Part shown: one piece after another, positions 1 through 8,159 of the stretch | How positions within the stretch are numbered: position 1 is the first letter of the stretch | How the letters are laid out: each line of letters begins with the position of its first letter | Source: Saccoglossus kowalevskii | Lineage: Eukaryota; Hemichordata; Enteropneusta; Harrimaniidae | DNA length: 12,122 bases | Assembly: GCF_000003605.2 (NCBI RefSeq) | Contig: NW_003119429.1 | Span: 37,516-49,637, forward strand | Direction of reading: 5' to 3' | Notes under the pieces: generated by a model | The model's input: only the letters and a program-made list of their open reading frames with translations | Told to the model about the DNA's origin: nothing | Databases searched by the model: none | Position numbers and translations under genes: made by a program

Positions 1-115
1 GGTTAGCCGGTGTCATGGAATCTATGCATAAATTTGCATAAAATGCGGTCGACCGGCGAGCACCCACCACCACCGCGGTAATGACCACGGTGCACCGCCC
101 GTTTGATTTCCTACT
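1..115. other. Short CpG-richer patch, unassigned
   Basis: About 50-110 has several CpGs and a CACC-rich run (GCGGTCGACCGGCGAGC, then ACCACCACCGCGG), in contrast with the AT-rich sequence that follows. An ATG at 43 opens 11 codons and then meets CGCG|GTAATG, which could serve as a donor, but nothing in this short peptide is recognisable. It might be the edge of a repeat, an exon or a regulatory element that continues outside the window. Confidence 0.3.
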
Positions 116-120
116 CTCCC

Positions 121-1124
121 CTAATAGTCATATGGGTTTGAAGGGGTTGGTGATTCAAGACACAAATTAAATTGAAGTGTTTGGGTTGCCAACACAAATT
201 CAAACACTACACCAGTCTATGTAAATAGTTGTTGCCATTGTTGTCAAGGCTGATTTTATGTGTACTGGCATGTAAATATACCTCACTGGTTGGTCACTCT
301 CGTTTTTAATTGTCGGAAATCAAGTTTTAAAAATCGAACTGTGAGCTTTTTATTTTTTTTTTAAATTGAGTAAAGAATTGTTACATAATGGCTATAGGTT
401 CTGAATTAGACACTCTTGCATTACCTGTACTACAGTGATTCATTTTAGTGTTTGTTTAACGGGTCATACTTTTTTAAGAGACTGAAGTTTTACTTCCTGT
501 GTATTGCATTTTGGAAAATGCCTGCGGGTTATTTACTGATTTCAGCTTTCTATATCCAGGCTACACTGACAACAGTTTATAAAACAAATTAGTGAATACT
601 AATTATCTAATTTACATATTTACTGCTTTGCATTGCAATGTAGAATCTGGATTATTTATGCATCTTGAATGTACCATTTGAAGTGAAACATCTCGGTTAA
701 TGAAAAACAAATTCTGCATATAAATGATTTAATTTGCATATTTTATATAACATACAGCATATTTCTCAGTTTATGAAACTAAACTGTGTGTATGTACTTT
801 ATGTATATTCTTTGTTTGCAGTATTTTATTACTTGACTGTAACATTAACCTTCAATCAGTCTCCAAAGTTAAAACTGAACATTTAGTTGCCAAATAGTGA
901 ATTGTTGGTCTTCAGAGTTTATTATGTTTTACAAATTCATAATAAACTACACAGAAACTGCACTTATGTTAAAATTCAGGTATTCAAGAGTACTGCCAAA
1001 TCTTTATTCTGGCTTATATCGAAATGGTACAATGCAACAAAGAGCATGACATATGAGAAATGGTGAATTTTGTTGTCAATTGTCTTTTATTCGGGATGCA
1101 GCTTTTAATATAGATTTGTTCGCA
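121..1124. other. AT-rich intronic sequence with no recognised feature
   Basis: I see only AT-rich low-complexity intron-like sequence here, with homopolymer runs (for example the T run near 350-362) and scattered TTTGCATA and TTTACATA motifs. There is no sizeable ORF on either strand and no RNA gene. Confidence 0.6.
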
Positions 1125-1126
1125 TA

Positions 1127-1152
1127 TACCGTACTTACCCGAGCATAAGCCC
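1127..1152 (+). repeat. Left terminal inverted repeat of the transposon-like element
   Basis: The sequence begins TACCGTACTTACCCGAG and ends AAGCCC. It pairs with 2369-2394 in inverse orientation. The motif CGAGTATAAGCC is repeated just downstream in the same direction. Confidence 0.6.
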
Positions 1153-2279
1153 CTCCCCGAGTATAAGCCTACCCCTCTGTTTTTAGACATTTAACAAGTT
1201 GAGGGCATCCTCGAGTATAAGCCTAGGGTGTTTTTACTGGGCGTTGATGACATTTATTAAAATATGCGTGTAAAAAGTGTATCTCATGGCATTATAATCA
1301 TGATTGCTACGTTAGTTTGGTTCCTGCTTTTACAAGAAAACTCGCATTAATTACAGAGTGTGGCCGCCGAACGTACGTAACATGATGTTTCGCACCTTTT
1401 CTATTCTGATATTGACTCAGGATGAACCCTGATATTGCAATACTGAAGTAATCTACATTTCTTTTGAGTAGTAGTTTTAGAAATGCCAAAAATGTGATCG
1501 TCAAGTTGTGAAACCTGGTCATTGAACATCGTTTTATTTTTTCGAATAATCGTGTCCATTGAGACTGCCGTGAATGTGATGTGAACAAGCAAACTATTCT
1601 TCGACATGACTTGTTAGCGACCGTGAAAGGTTAAAACCTTCCTCCACCCTCAGTTTATCTTTCGAAAATTGCGAGTCAACAGCTTTAGAGAAAAAAATTG
1701 CTGTCGAAATCAGAATGTATTTTAAAGCGTGGTGGTCGCCGCGTAGCGCGTGTTCGAATTTCATGTAAATAAACAATATATTATGAGTCCCATATCAAAC
1801 AGGACGTGACACAACGACTGCCGCCCTTTAACATCGCGGTAATTCACTTCTGCATTGCGTTGAAAAAATTACTTCGTCAATAATCGGAAAACTTTGTCTG
1901 TACGACACAGCATTTTGATTGATTAACGAAAGACGTGACCTGTTAGGTCAAAGGAAGTTGTTCAGGTCAAATCATGATGAAAAACACCATGGCAGAAATT
2001 GCTTTGTATTGAGAGTTTGCATACAATCGAAAAGATCTTGCCTTCAACTGTTTTCCCACAGACCCTACTCATTATTACACCGTAAATTCAGACGGTGTGT
2101 AAACCGTATTGTAATAAAATGTGTGTATTTTTATGAACATTGTAAACATAAACATCTTCATTGTAAAAAGTGTTGTGGAAATCAAAAAGTCGTAAAATTT
2201 ATTCGAGACCGGTGCAGTGAACGAAAAATGTAATTTGAATAATTTGTTGTGGTTGGGAAGATGGTTAATACATTATTAA

Positions 2280-2304
2280 CCCCCCCCCCAAAAAAAAATT
2301 TTTT
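2280..2304 (+). repeat. Compound homopolymer run C10-A9-T6
   Basis: Ten C, nine A and six T follow each other without interruption, just inside the right end of the transposon-like element. Its length is likely variable and assembly errors are likely here. Confidence 0.85.
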
Positions 2305-2368
2305 CTGAGGTGGTCCTCGAGCATAAGCCTACCCCCTAATTTTCCCGATTTTACATATTCAGGCCCCT

Positions 2369-2394
2369 GGGCTTATACTCGATGAAGTACAGTA
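2369..2394 (-). repeat. Right terminal inverted repeat of the transposon-like element
   Basis: The sequence GGGCTTATACTCGATG followed by AAGTACAGTA is the inverse partner of 1127-1152. Mismatches cluster in the middle (ACCC on the left against CATC on the right), as expected for an old, inactive copy. Confidence 0.6.
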
Positions 2395-3220
2395 TTATAA
2401 CTGGTGTAAAGTAACCATGCAACTAGGTTATGTAACTGCTATGAATGTCCAAAACCAATTCAATTGCAGACTCTTTGTCTTGACGAAAATGATCACAATC
2501 TAGAGAGCTGTCAATTATATTTTATATTTTACACTTAACCAGTGTATACTAACGTTTACATCACAATAATCTCACCTACTTTTCTATTGATGGAGAGCAT
2601 CAGTTGTGATCCTGCGCTACACTAAACCAGGATGAACTTTGACATCAGAGAAATGTTCACAACTACTAAATTTCCCCTAGCTTGTGAAGTGAAATTCGTA
2701 AAAAAAAAGTTGCAATAAAAGCATTGTTGCAACATGATAATAAATTAGTTTTTGTGGGAATTCATGTATGTCAAATATAAACCCAAATTACATCTAAATA
2801 AAGATGTACTAGTTAATCTAATGAAAACAGGTCAGGGTTGTATGTACTTTCCTCAGGATTATCTTTAATTAGGTCACAATATATTTTCCCCATTTAGTAT
2901 ATATAAATGCTAAATGTTAGGAATATTTTTTATATTAAAAATTGTGTTACTATAGAGATGGAAATATTCACTGCATTTAATTTCAGCAGATTTGAGATTT
3001 TCACTGGGTTTTATATTCATCAGTTCGTGGAGGAAATAAAACATTCTATTGTTGAATTTGAATATTTACTGGCTTTTAAATTAGCGAAAATGAAACCCAG
3101 CGAATAATTAAACATTGTTTAATATTTGTATGAATACCTTGAAAGTGAAGTGTGATGTAGTTCATTGATATATAACTATTGCTTTGTCCGAGTCATTTTC
3201 CAAAATGGGCACATCTGCCC

Positions 3221-3240
3221 AATGACTGGCAATGACTGGC
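3221..3240 (+). repeat. Two tandem copies of AATGACTGGC
   Basis: Two perfect back-to-back 10-bp units, probably a recent slippage duplication. There is no associated gene. Confidence 0.85.
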
Positions 3241-3660
3241 CCAAGGACACTAGAACATTGTCACTGTATACCATCATTAATATAGGTCCCATGCAATGTA
3301 AACAGCGCATGTAAAATATATTTTTGGGTTGCGTGACATTTGAATGTGTGCAGTGTGATGACGTTCTTAGCAGTTAAAATACTTCTGGGATACAGAAGGT
3401 GTCAGTGTCTCAACTAAAGGTGTCAACTCACACATTTACGTATTTGTACGTGTACTATAAATAAACCCATGTGTTTGTATTATTTATCAATTCACAATGC
3501 ATAGAACACCCACACTGTATTTTAAAAAGTTTCAAAAGTTAAAAGTAAATAATCATTGCCCTGTTCCAAAATGAAAAACAGAAAATGTATCAGCGCCTTC
3601 TTCAACAAATTATCAAGTGTCTAATTTGCATAGATTTATATATGAATACATAAATTTGTT

Positions 3661-3684
3661 ATCGTATAAATTTATATATATATA
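3661..3684. repeat. AT dinucleotide-rich tract
   Basis: TTTATATATATATAAC-type alternating sequence, a short degenerate microsatellite. Confidence 0.6.
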
Positions 3685-3754
3685 ACAAGATAGTTTCAGG
3701 GCTGTGGTGGATGTCACAAAGAGACAGCTAGTTTCTCATTGCAAGGTGACATAC

Positions 3755-3770
3755 ACATGTACATGTACAT
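3755..3770. repeat. ACATGT tandem/palindromic tract
   Basis: ACATGTACATGTACAT is an exact run of an overlapping palindromic hexamer. Shorter TACATGTA runs recur near 6877, 7731, 7895 and 8097, so the motif is common across this window. Confidence 0.75.
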
Positions 3771-4257
3771 AGCATTGTCACTACAACACAACATATTGTA
3801 CCTGTACTTTATCGTGGGTTTTCTTGTTTATAGAAATGATACCAACTAACAGTCATAGTGTTTATATGAAGTGTAGTGAATATTTATTGTTTTGTACTGC
3901 TTGGAGCAGTTTTCCCTGCCATCTTTGTGTAGGAAAGCAATTGATTTAGATATTGACTGACTGGAGAATGCCATTGGAGTGGTGGTCAGATATCTGAACA
4001 ATGTTCAACATACATATGTGGGTGCACCTGGTGTTTGTACATTTAACAAATCATGTTCTACTGATCGATTGTCCCGGTGTCAGCCAATCACTGTTTTCAA
4101 CATACACACCTGTATTTACTGGTACCATGTTCCAAGACCAGAACACTGTGTACTTAAGTGCTGTGTCCTATTTGTTTTCGAATTAATTTTGTTCTAGCTA
4201 ATTTACATATTGAAGTTGTGGCAGGTGGATTGCTATAATGCATAATCAGGGATAAAC

Positions 4258-4273
4258 TCATGAATATTCATGA
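4258..4273. repeat. Perfect 16-bp palindrome TCATGAATATTCATGA
   Basis: The sequence equals its own reverse complement over all 16 bases. A related CTCATGAATATTGATGG occurs at about 8717-8733, so it may be the core of a dispersed element or simply an AT-rich palindrome. No function is asserted. Confidence 0.7.
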
Positions 4274-4410
4274 CCCAACTTAAAACCGGTTCAAATCGTC
4301 TTGTACAGTAAAGAATGTTACAGTTTCTCGATTAGAGTCACACTTAGATTGAATTGAGGGTTTTGTACCATGTGGGTTGGCTCTGCACACAGGCAATATC
4401 AAGACAATAA

Positions 4411-4421
4411 GAGAGAGAGAG
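4411..4421 (+). repeat. (GA)n microsatellite
   Basis: A short GAGAGAGAGAG run, about 240 bases upstream of the PACS exon. Confidence 0.8.
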
Positions 4422-4615
4422 CTAACAGTTAGATAACATACACAGTGTTGTGAATGTAGCTGTGATCTCTTCTATGTTGAGTTTTTTAAAGACTCAATAA
4501 GCTGCTAGACGGAGATCCTAGTCTAGAAGTAAGAAAGGGCTTAGGTCAAGAGTTACATGTATGATTTTAGTCAAACCAGTACTTAAATGGTACGTAAGAT
4601 GTACTTCATTTCAGG

Positions 4616-4661
4616 ATGTTGACTGCTGTCCTATTCATAGTTTTTCCATTTCCTTTTGTAG
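4616..4661 (+). promoter_or_regulatory. 3' splice site with polypyrimidine tract and possible branch point
   Basis: A pyrimidine-rich tract (TTTTTCCATTTCCTTTTGTAG, ending at 4661) leads directly into the PACS exon and fixes its 5' edge. A TTGAC match to the loose animal branch-point pattern has its A at 4622, about 39 bases upstream of the acceptor, which is a normal distance. Two weaker AGs, ending at 4614 and 4640, could in principle be used. They would add 47 or 21 bases; the 47-base extension breaks the frame, while the 21-base extension keeps it (7 codons). Only the 4661 acceptor gives an ungapped match that begins at the expected PACS residue. Confidence 0.75.
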
Positions 4662-4751
4662 AGCATGAAGAGGACTCTTCGATCCAACGAGATTTTTATA
4701 CCCCAGAGTGGACTCCTAGATACCGAACTCGATCTGGCATTCTCACTACAG
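4662..4751 (+). CDS. PACS1: Internal coding exon of a PACS1/2 homologue (furin-binding region)
   Basis: PACS proteins are cytosolic sorting adaptors. Their furin-binding region binds acidic-cluster motifs in cargo tails and the AP-1/AP-3 adaptors, and directs trafficking between the trans-Golgi network and endosomes. What is seen: between an AG acceptor and a GT donor the sequence is open in phase 0 for exactly 30 codons. The translation begins SMKRTLRSNEIFIP, continues QSGLLDTELD and ends LAFSLQ. From memory, human PACS1 reads GSKRILRSNEIVLP at this place and ends TFSLQ just before YPHFLKR. The two align without gaps over all 30 residues, with about 20 identical. The shared Asn in RSNE and the Leu after the PSG-like turn favour PACS1 over PACS2, which has RSHE. 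The position should be near human PACS1 residues 149-178, just before the basic RRKRYKNR segment; that numbering is inferred. This is one partial exon of a protein of about 900 residues. No other PACS exon was found. A longer open frame offset by two bases also crosses the exon, but its product resembles nothing I know. Confidence 0.88.
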
Positions 4752-4757
4752 GTAATT
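4752..4757 (+). promoter_or_regulatory. 5' splice site after the PACS exon
   Basis: The exon ends in CAG and is followed by GTAATT, which differs from the metazoan donor consensus GTRAGT at one of six intron positions. The coding frame stops exactly at the Gln codon that precedes YPHF in the vertebrate proteins, so the exon-intron boundary and the protein alignment agree. Confidence 0.75.
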
Positions 4758-4759
4758 TG

Positions 4760-5925
4760 CATATTTTTAATCTATGCACTTTTAATTGGGTAATTTGTAT
4801 AGTATATTTTCTATTTGATACTGAGGAAAAAAATCTACACCAAGTTTTGTTGGCATGATAGACTTTACTTGTTACTGTTTGTACTGGGTTTCATTTTTAC
4901 ACATCGTCTAGGGCAAGCCCGTACAGATTGCCGAAATAAATTAGAAAAAATTGTGTCAGCAGATGAAATGGCTATGTGTGGAGCTAAACACAGACCAGTA
5001 ACTTTCTAGTGATTTCCTCAGGATTCTGATTGGCTAATGTGTTTTTTTTGACCTCTCAGGTCAAAGTTCACAGTAGCAGGTCATCTCAATGTCATAAAAA
5101 TGTGGTGATAATGCAAGAACATACACACACAGAGGAAACTTTAAGTTTGAAATTGATTTCGACCTAATTTTACCTAATCACCATAATCTTCACTACGGTA
5201 TTGTAAGCACTCTAACTCTAAAATAAAGTATTACGTACATATGTATTATTCATATCAATAGTAATTAGGGTCTGAAAAGTAAAACTTCAAATATTAAATT
5301 TACAACAGCGATATGTGATTAAATCTATTCTATATTGACATTCGTCGTGAATTTATTTTCACCTGCATTAATTATATATGTACTACCAACACCATTTAAC
5401 ATAACTCGTGACACGTTGCCTATATCCTAAGTGTTTCAACATTATGTATTCTACACAAGCTCAACGCTGCATATAGTATAATAAGCTCTTCACTTTGTGT
5501 TTTCAAGTACCTGCTCTAAATAATTAAAAAAAAAAATGAAAAACATACATGCGTACGGATACTTTTATTTGGCTGTTCTCTCTATTATTGAAATCAGGGT
5601 GAAAAGTCATTTCCTGTCTATATTCTTTAATTTGTATTCCTCCCATGTCCAAAACAAGATATTTCAAAGAAGAATCATCCTCTCTACATCTTTTCGTCGC
5701 TTTCCTCCTATCATTCACATACATAAACGGTTTAACCCATTTACATTTCTCAAACTAACAGTCTAAATCATAACCCTTTTTGATTTATAGATTTTTCAAT
5801 ATAAAAAACACCATTATTTGTATATAATAAAATGTTATTTCTCTCTCAATATTTCCTGCTATTAGTAGTTTTATAATGAAAGTACTACGTATAGCTCATT
5901 CGAAAGCTGGGTCAATTAACCAAAC
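4760..5925. other. AT-rich intronic sequence without a recognised gene
   Basis: A pyrimidine-rich stretch ending in TCTAG near 4911 is followed by about 32 open codons to a stop near 5009. The peptide (it includes NKLEKIVSADEMAMCG) matches no family I know and no PACS segment, so I do not call an exon. The rest is AT-rich with poly(A) tracts and overlapping short frames on both strands around 5524-5766, which look like chance. Confidence 0.5.
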
Positions 5926-5937
5926 TTAATAGTATAA

Positions 5938-6015
5938 GGTTAGCGGGTTTTGTAAATTTTCAAATCGGCTTTTGCCCTTTATATGAAATGTAAATTTAAA
6001 AACCACCGGCTAGCC
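5938..6015. repeat. Imperfect inverted repeat (hairpin, MITE-like remnant)
   Basis: GGTTAGCGGGTTTTGTAAA at 5938 pairs, with a few gaps, with the reverse complement of 5990-6015, which reads GGCTAGCCGGTGGTTTTTAA. The AT-rich sequence outside the arms also shows weak complementarity (TTAATAGTATAA against TTATTAATGG). This gives a foldback of about 80-100 bp, as in short foldback or MITE remnants. Confidence 0.45.
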
Positions 6016-6025
6016 ATTAATAATG

Positions 6026-6425
6026 TCATTCTCTAAATGAACTGGTAAATGGCCTTGAGAAAAATTGTGTTAAATATAACTGACATATTATAAGTTCTAC
6101 TCTGAAAAATACATCTTTAAAGGTATTTTGAAATATCTTACTTTTTATGGTAGTAATTTGGTGCTTACGACAATTACTATAAACGGATATGAAATATTTG
6201 TAACTATGAGTGGAAGTCGAGTGGAGGAGAAAAATACAAGCAGTTATGTAATGCTGTCATTTAGTCCCAGAAGCAAATGAACGTGTTGACATCATGCTCT
6301 CTCAAATAGACGGCATATTTTGTTAGCACTCCACTGAGAATGCAGAGAATATCATCCTCACATCAAATGATAAATCCCTCTCAACAGTAGATGTATGTTG
6401 AAGCACTTTTCTGAATATGTGCATG
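6026..6425. other. AT-rich intronic sequence, nothing recognised
   Basis: I see no ORF of note, RNA gene or structured repeat here. Confidence 0.55.
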
Positions 6426-6481
6426 TGCGTGTGTGAATATTCTGATCATGGACCTTCAGATTCAGGAATTGTAGGGAATAC

Positions 6482-6493
6482 GTGTGTGTGTGT
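6482..6493 (+). repeat. (GT)n microsatellite
   Basis: A short GTGTGTGTGTGT run. A second, interrupted GT-rich run lies at about 6420-6434. Confidence 0.8.
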
Positions 6494-6689
6494 ACATTCT
6501 AATCACACTCCTATTTAGATATGACCAGTCTAAGTATGTATGCAGACTTGAATCATTGCTACTAGAATTACTCAATCTCTGCATTTACAGACATGATGGG
6601 CCGAGAATACATTGATATATTGCCAAAGGCAAGGAGCAAAAGGTCTCTTGCGCTGTGATCCTATGATTAAGTCTGAAGCCTAATTAGGC

Positions 6690-6745
6690 GTGGGTTTAGT
6701 TAGTCAGTTGGCTTGTTCCTCGACGCAGTTGAATCCCGGGCAATG
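6690..6745 (+). repeat. tRNA-like SINE remnant (A box and B box)
   Basis: TAGTCAGTTGG at 6701-6711 resembles the tRNA A box and D arm (TAGCTCAGTTGG). AGTTGAATCCC at 6727-6737, followed by GGG, resembles the B box and T arm (GGTTCGAATCCC). The two boxes are only about 15 bases apart, too close for an intact tRNA, which needs an anticodon arm between them. No acceptor-stem pairing is visible. This fits a decayed, internally deleted tRNA-derived SINE or tRNA pseudogene better than a functional tRNA gene. Confidence 0.45.
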
Positions 6746-7017
6746 ATGTATTGTAAACTAAAAAGCTTGATCCCACATGAGCTCAAGATAGTCATTCCTA
6801 AATTCAATTTGACATCATCTCTAAAATAGAATCGTTGTGAATGCTAGCAGTGCATTGCATGTAGACTGCCTGCTATGTACATGTACTGGTATATTATGCA
6901 ACATGTGGCTTTAAATTATTAATATATACATTATTTAAATACCTGTATTTACATTTAGTCTGTGCATATCAAGTATCCCTTGTCATTGATCCTCATTTCG
7001 GAATTTTTTGTATTTAG

Positions 7018-8140
7018 TCCCCGGTTTCGGGGCAGCCTGAAAAGGGGGGTATAGTTTATTATTTCCAGTTTCTGTCCATGACGTTACATCTCTAACATTT
7101 TCTCAGAAATTTTCTGCAGCAGATATCGGTGAAACTTGGCAGGTTGTTGTCTCTGTTGAATATGCACTTAATTTATTTTCCAGATCTGAAAACACTAAGT
7201 GGGTCTTTTTCATGATTTTCATCATTAATTACCTCTTTCAACAACACTGAGAGAAAAACTGAGCATGCTCAGAATATTATTCAAATCAGGGTGAAGAGCT
7301 GAATTGAAGATCATGTCATCTTCTCCAGACTTTCATAATTGGGAATGAATGAGTCACTGGAAAATTTGTTTGTGGAATAGGAGTTTGCATTGTGAAATTA
7401 TTTCTTCATATCTCATAATTTTGCTAGGTTACATGGAATGACAAAAAAAATATCCCTGTTTAAACGTCATGTTTTGACGTTGGTGCATGTATCCGTGCAT
7501 CTCAACCTGTGTCTCAGACATGCCTGGTCCTATCACATTCAAACTTCACAACTACATCACTTATCTTAGATGGAATACCCTGGTATATACATCTATTCGT
7601 TTCATTATCCATTGAAAAAATTGCGGCCATTTTTTGTGATAAAAATTCAACAAAATCAAGCATTTCTGCTATTCCGTAATCAGATCTCTGTCGTGTATAG
7701 ACGATTTCATTCAAACTTGGTATATGTACTGTACATGTATTGGACATTATGTGGGGCCTTAATGTACATCATTTTGTCAGATCAAACTAAAAATGCATCT
7801 GAACACAGTTTGGAGCTATATATCTGACATCTCCTGACCAATCATTTGGTTATCTGATTTAAGATGGCCGAAATGCTCGTGACTATATCAACATACATGT
7901 ACCTATATAAGGTGAATGGGTAGATGCTTATTTTGATCACACTTGGTATGCACATTGAACTTTATGGCACCTTAGTGCACATCACTTTGTCAAATCAGAT
8001 CCAAACTGGCCAACTGGTGGCCATTTTGTTTTTCTGATTGCAGCTCTGTGGCCCTATCTCTGACATGCTCTGACCTTTCAGGTTCAAATTTTTATATACA
8101 TGTATTTTTCAAACTTGAGAACCTATATATAAAATATGTT
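7018..8140 (+). repeat. Decayed dispersed repeat with internally repeated modules
   Basis: The region opens with the hairpin CCCCGGTTTCGGGG (7019-7032), then a GGGGGG run and GTCCATGACGTTACATC. After this come recurring phrases of the type TTCAAACTTGGTA, TACATCATTTTGTCAGATC and TGGCCATTTT. Such phrases recur inside the region and again at 10.3-10.9 kb. No protein is encoded: the frames here (77 and 85 codons) are short, on opposite strands and overlapping. This is the texture of an old, high-copy, non-coding repeat family of invertebrate genomes; the family name and borders cannot be fixed from one window. Confidence 0.5.
7747..8000 (+). repeat. Diverged direct repeat, period about 214 bp
   Basis: Sequence from 7747 (TATGTGGGGCCTTAATGTAC then ATCATTTTGTCAGATCA) recurs from about 7963 (TATGGCACCTTAGTGCAC then ATCACTTTGTCAAATCA), with roughly three quarters identity. 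Each copy is preceded by an ACTTGGTAT phrase and followed by an ATGGCC or TGGCCA-containing stretch. An earlier, weaker copy may lie at about 7530-7640. Confidence 0.55.
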
Positions 8141-8159
8141 TTTGAAATGCAGTCCCTCA

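Larger units (their letters stand above)
1127..2394. mobile_element. Decayed DNA-transposon-like element with terminal inverted repeats
   Basis: The left end (about 1127-1152) reads TACCGTACTTACCCGAGCAT then AAGCCC. The right end (2369-2394), reverse-complemented, reads TACTGTACTTCATCGAGTAT then AAGCCC, so about 20 of 26 positions match as inverted repeats. Further copies of the CGAGTATAAGCC motif lie just inside: at 1157-1175 and 1209-1226 on the left, and at 2315-2336 on the right. The last two sit in a shared context (GAGG, a few bases, TCCTCGAG). The interior (about 1300-2230) has more CpG than the flanks but holds only frames up to about 104 codons, with no transposase catalytic motif I can name. 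No clear target-site duplication is visible. It is best read as a non-autonomous or gutted cut-and-paste element; the superfamily is undetermined. Confidence 0.6.
2400..4600. other. AT-rich intronic sequence without a gene
   Basis: Apart from minor repeats listed separately (3221-3240, 3661-3684, 3755-3770, 4258-4273, 4411-4421) I see nothing functional. The longest frame, 72 codons starting at 3979, is Cys-, His- and Tyr-rich with no recognisable motif and overlaps another short frame, as expected by chance. Confidence 0.6.
1..4661 (+). other. PACS intron upstream of the exon (5' end outside window)
   Basis: This stretch is interpreted as intron because it lies directly upstream of the PACS exon on the same strand and holds no other recognisable exon. 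I looked for the preceding conserved segment (an ATWEVD-like motif followed by a segment ending VKLQ or VKMQ) and did not find it. It contains the transposon-like element at about 1127-2394, small tandem repeats and an exact 16-bp palindrome. Its open frames are short, at most about 100 codons, rich in Phe, Cys, Ile and Tyr as expected from AT-rich noncoding DNA, and unlike known proteins. That position 1 is still within the same intron is an inference. Confidence 0.6.

Noticed and set aside
1307-1776. Overlapping minus-strand frames of 60-93 codons
   Set aside because: They overlap one another in different frames, lack any recognisable motif and have AT-driven residue composition.
1943-1972. 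Two AGGTCA nuclear-receptor half-sites (GTTAGGTCAAAGG and TTCAGGTCAAAT)
   Set aside because: The spacing is not a standard direct-repeat arrangement, and the hexamer is common enough to occur by chance inside the decayed element.
1919-2233. 104-codon Cys/His-rich frame, a possible zinc-finger or transposase fragment
   Set aside because: The cysteines and histidines do not follow a regular zinc-finger spacing, and no DDE/DDD or BED-type motif is visible. It lies inside the transposon-like element and is probably chance.
4616-4858. 80-codon frame starting at ATG 4616 across the PACS exon
   Set aside because: It reads through the polypyrimidine tract and past the splice donor. The peptide has no recognised similarity, while the frame offset by two bases matches PACS exactly between splice sites.
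4912-5009. Possible exon after TCTAG with about 32 open codons (contains NKLEKIVSADEMAMCG)
   Set aside because: The acceptor is mediocre, there is no clear donor before the stop, and it resembles neither the expected next PACS segment nor any other family I know.
6690-6745. Functional tRNA gene
   Set aside because: The A-B box distance is too short, there is no anticodon arm, and no acceptor-stem pairing was found.
7514-7827. Overlapping 77- and 85-codon frames on opposite strands
   Set aside because: They lie in the dispersed repeat, overlap each other and have no motif.
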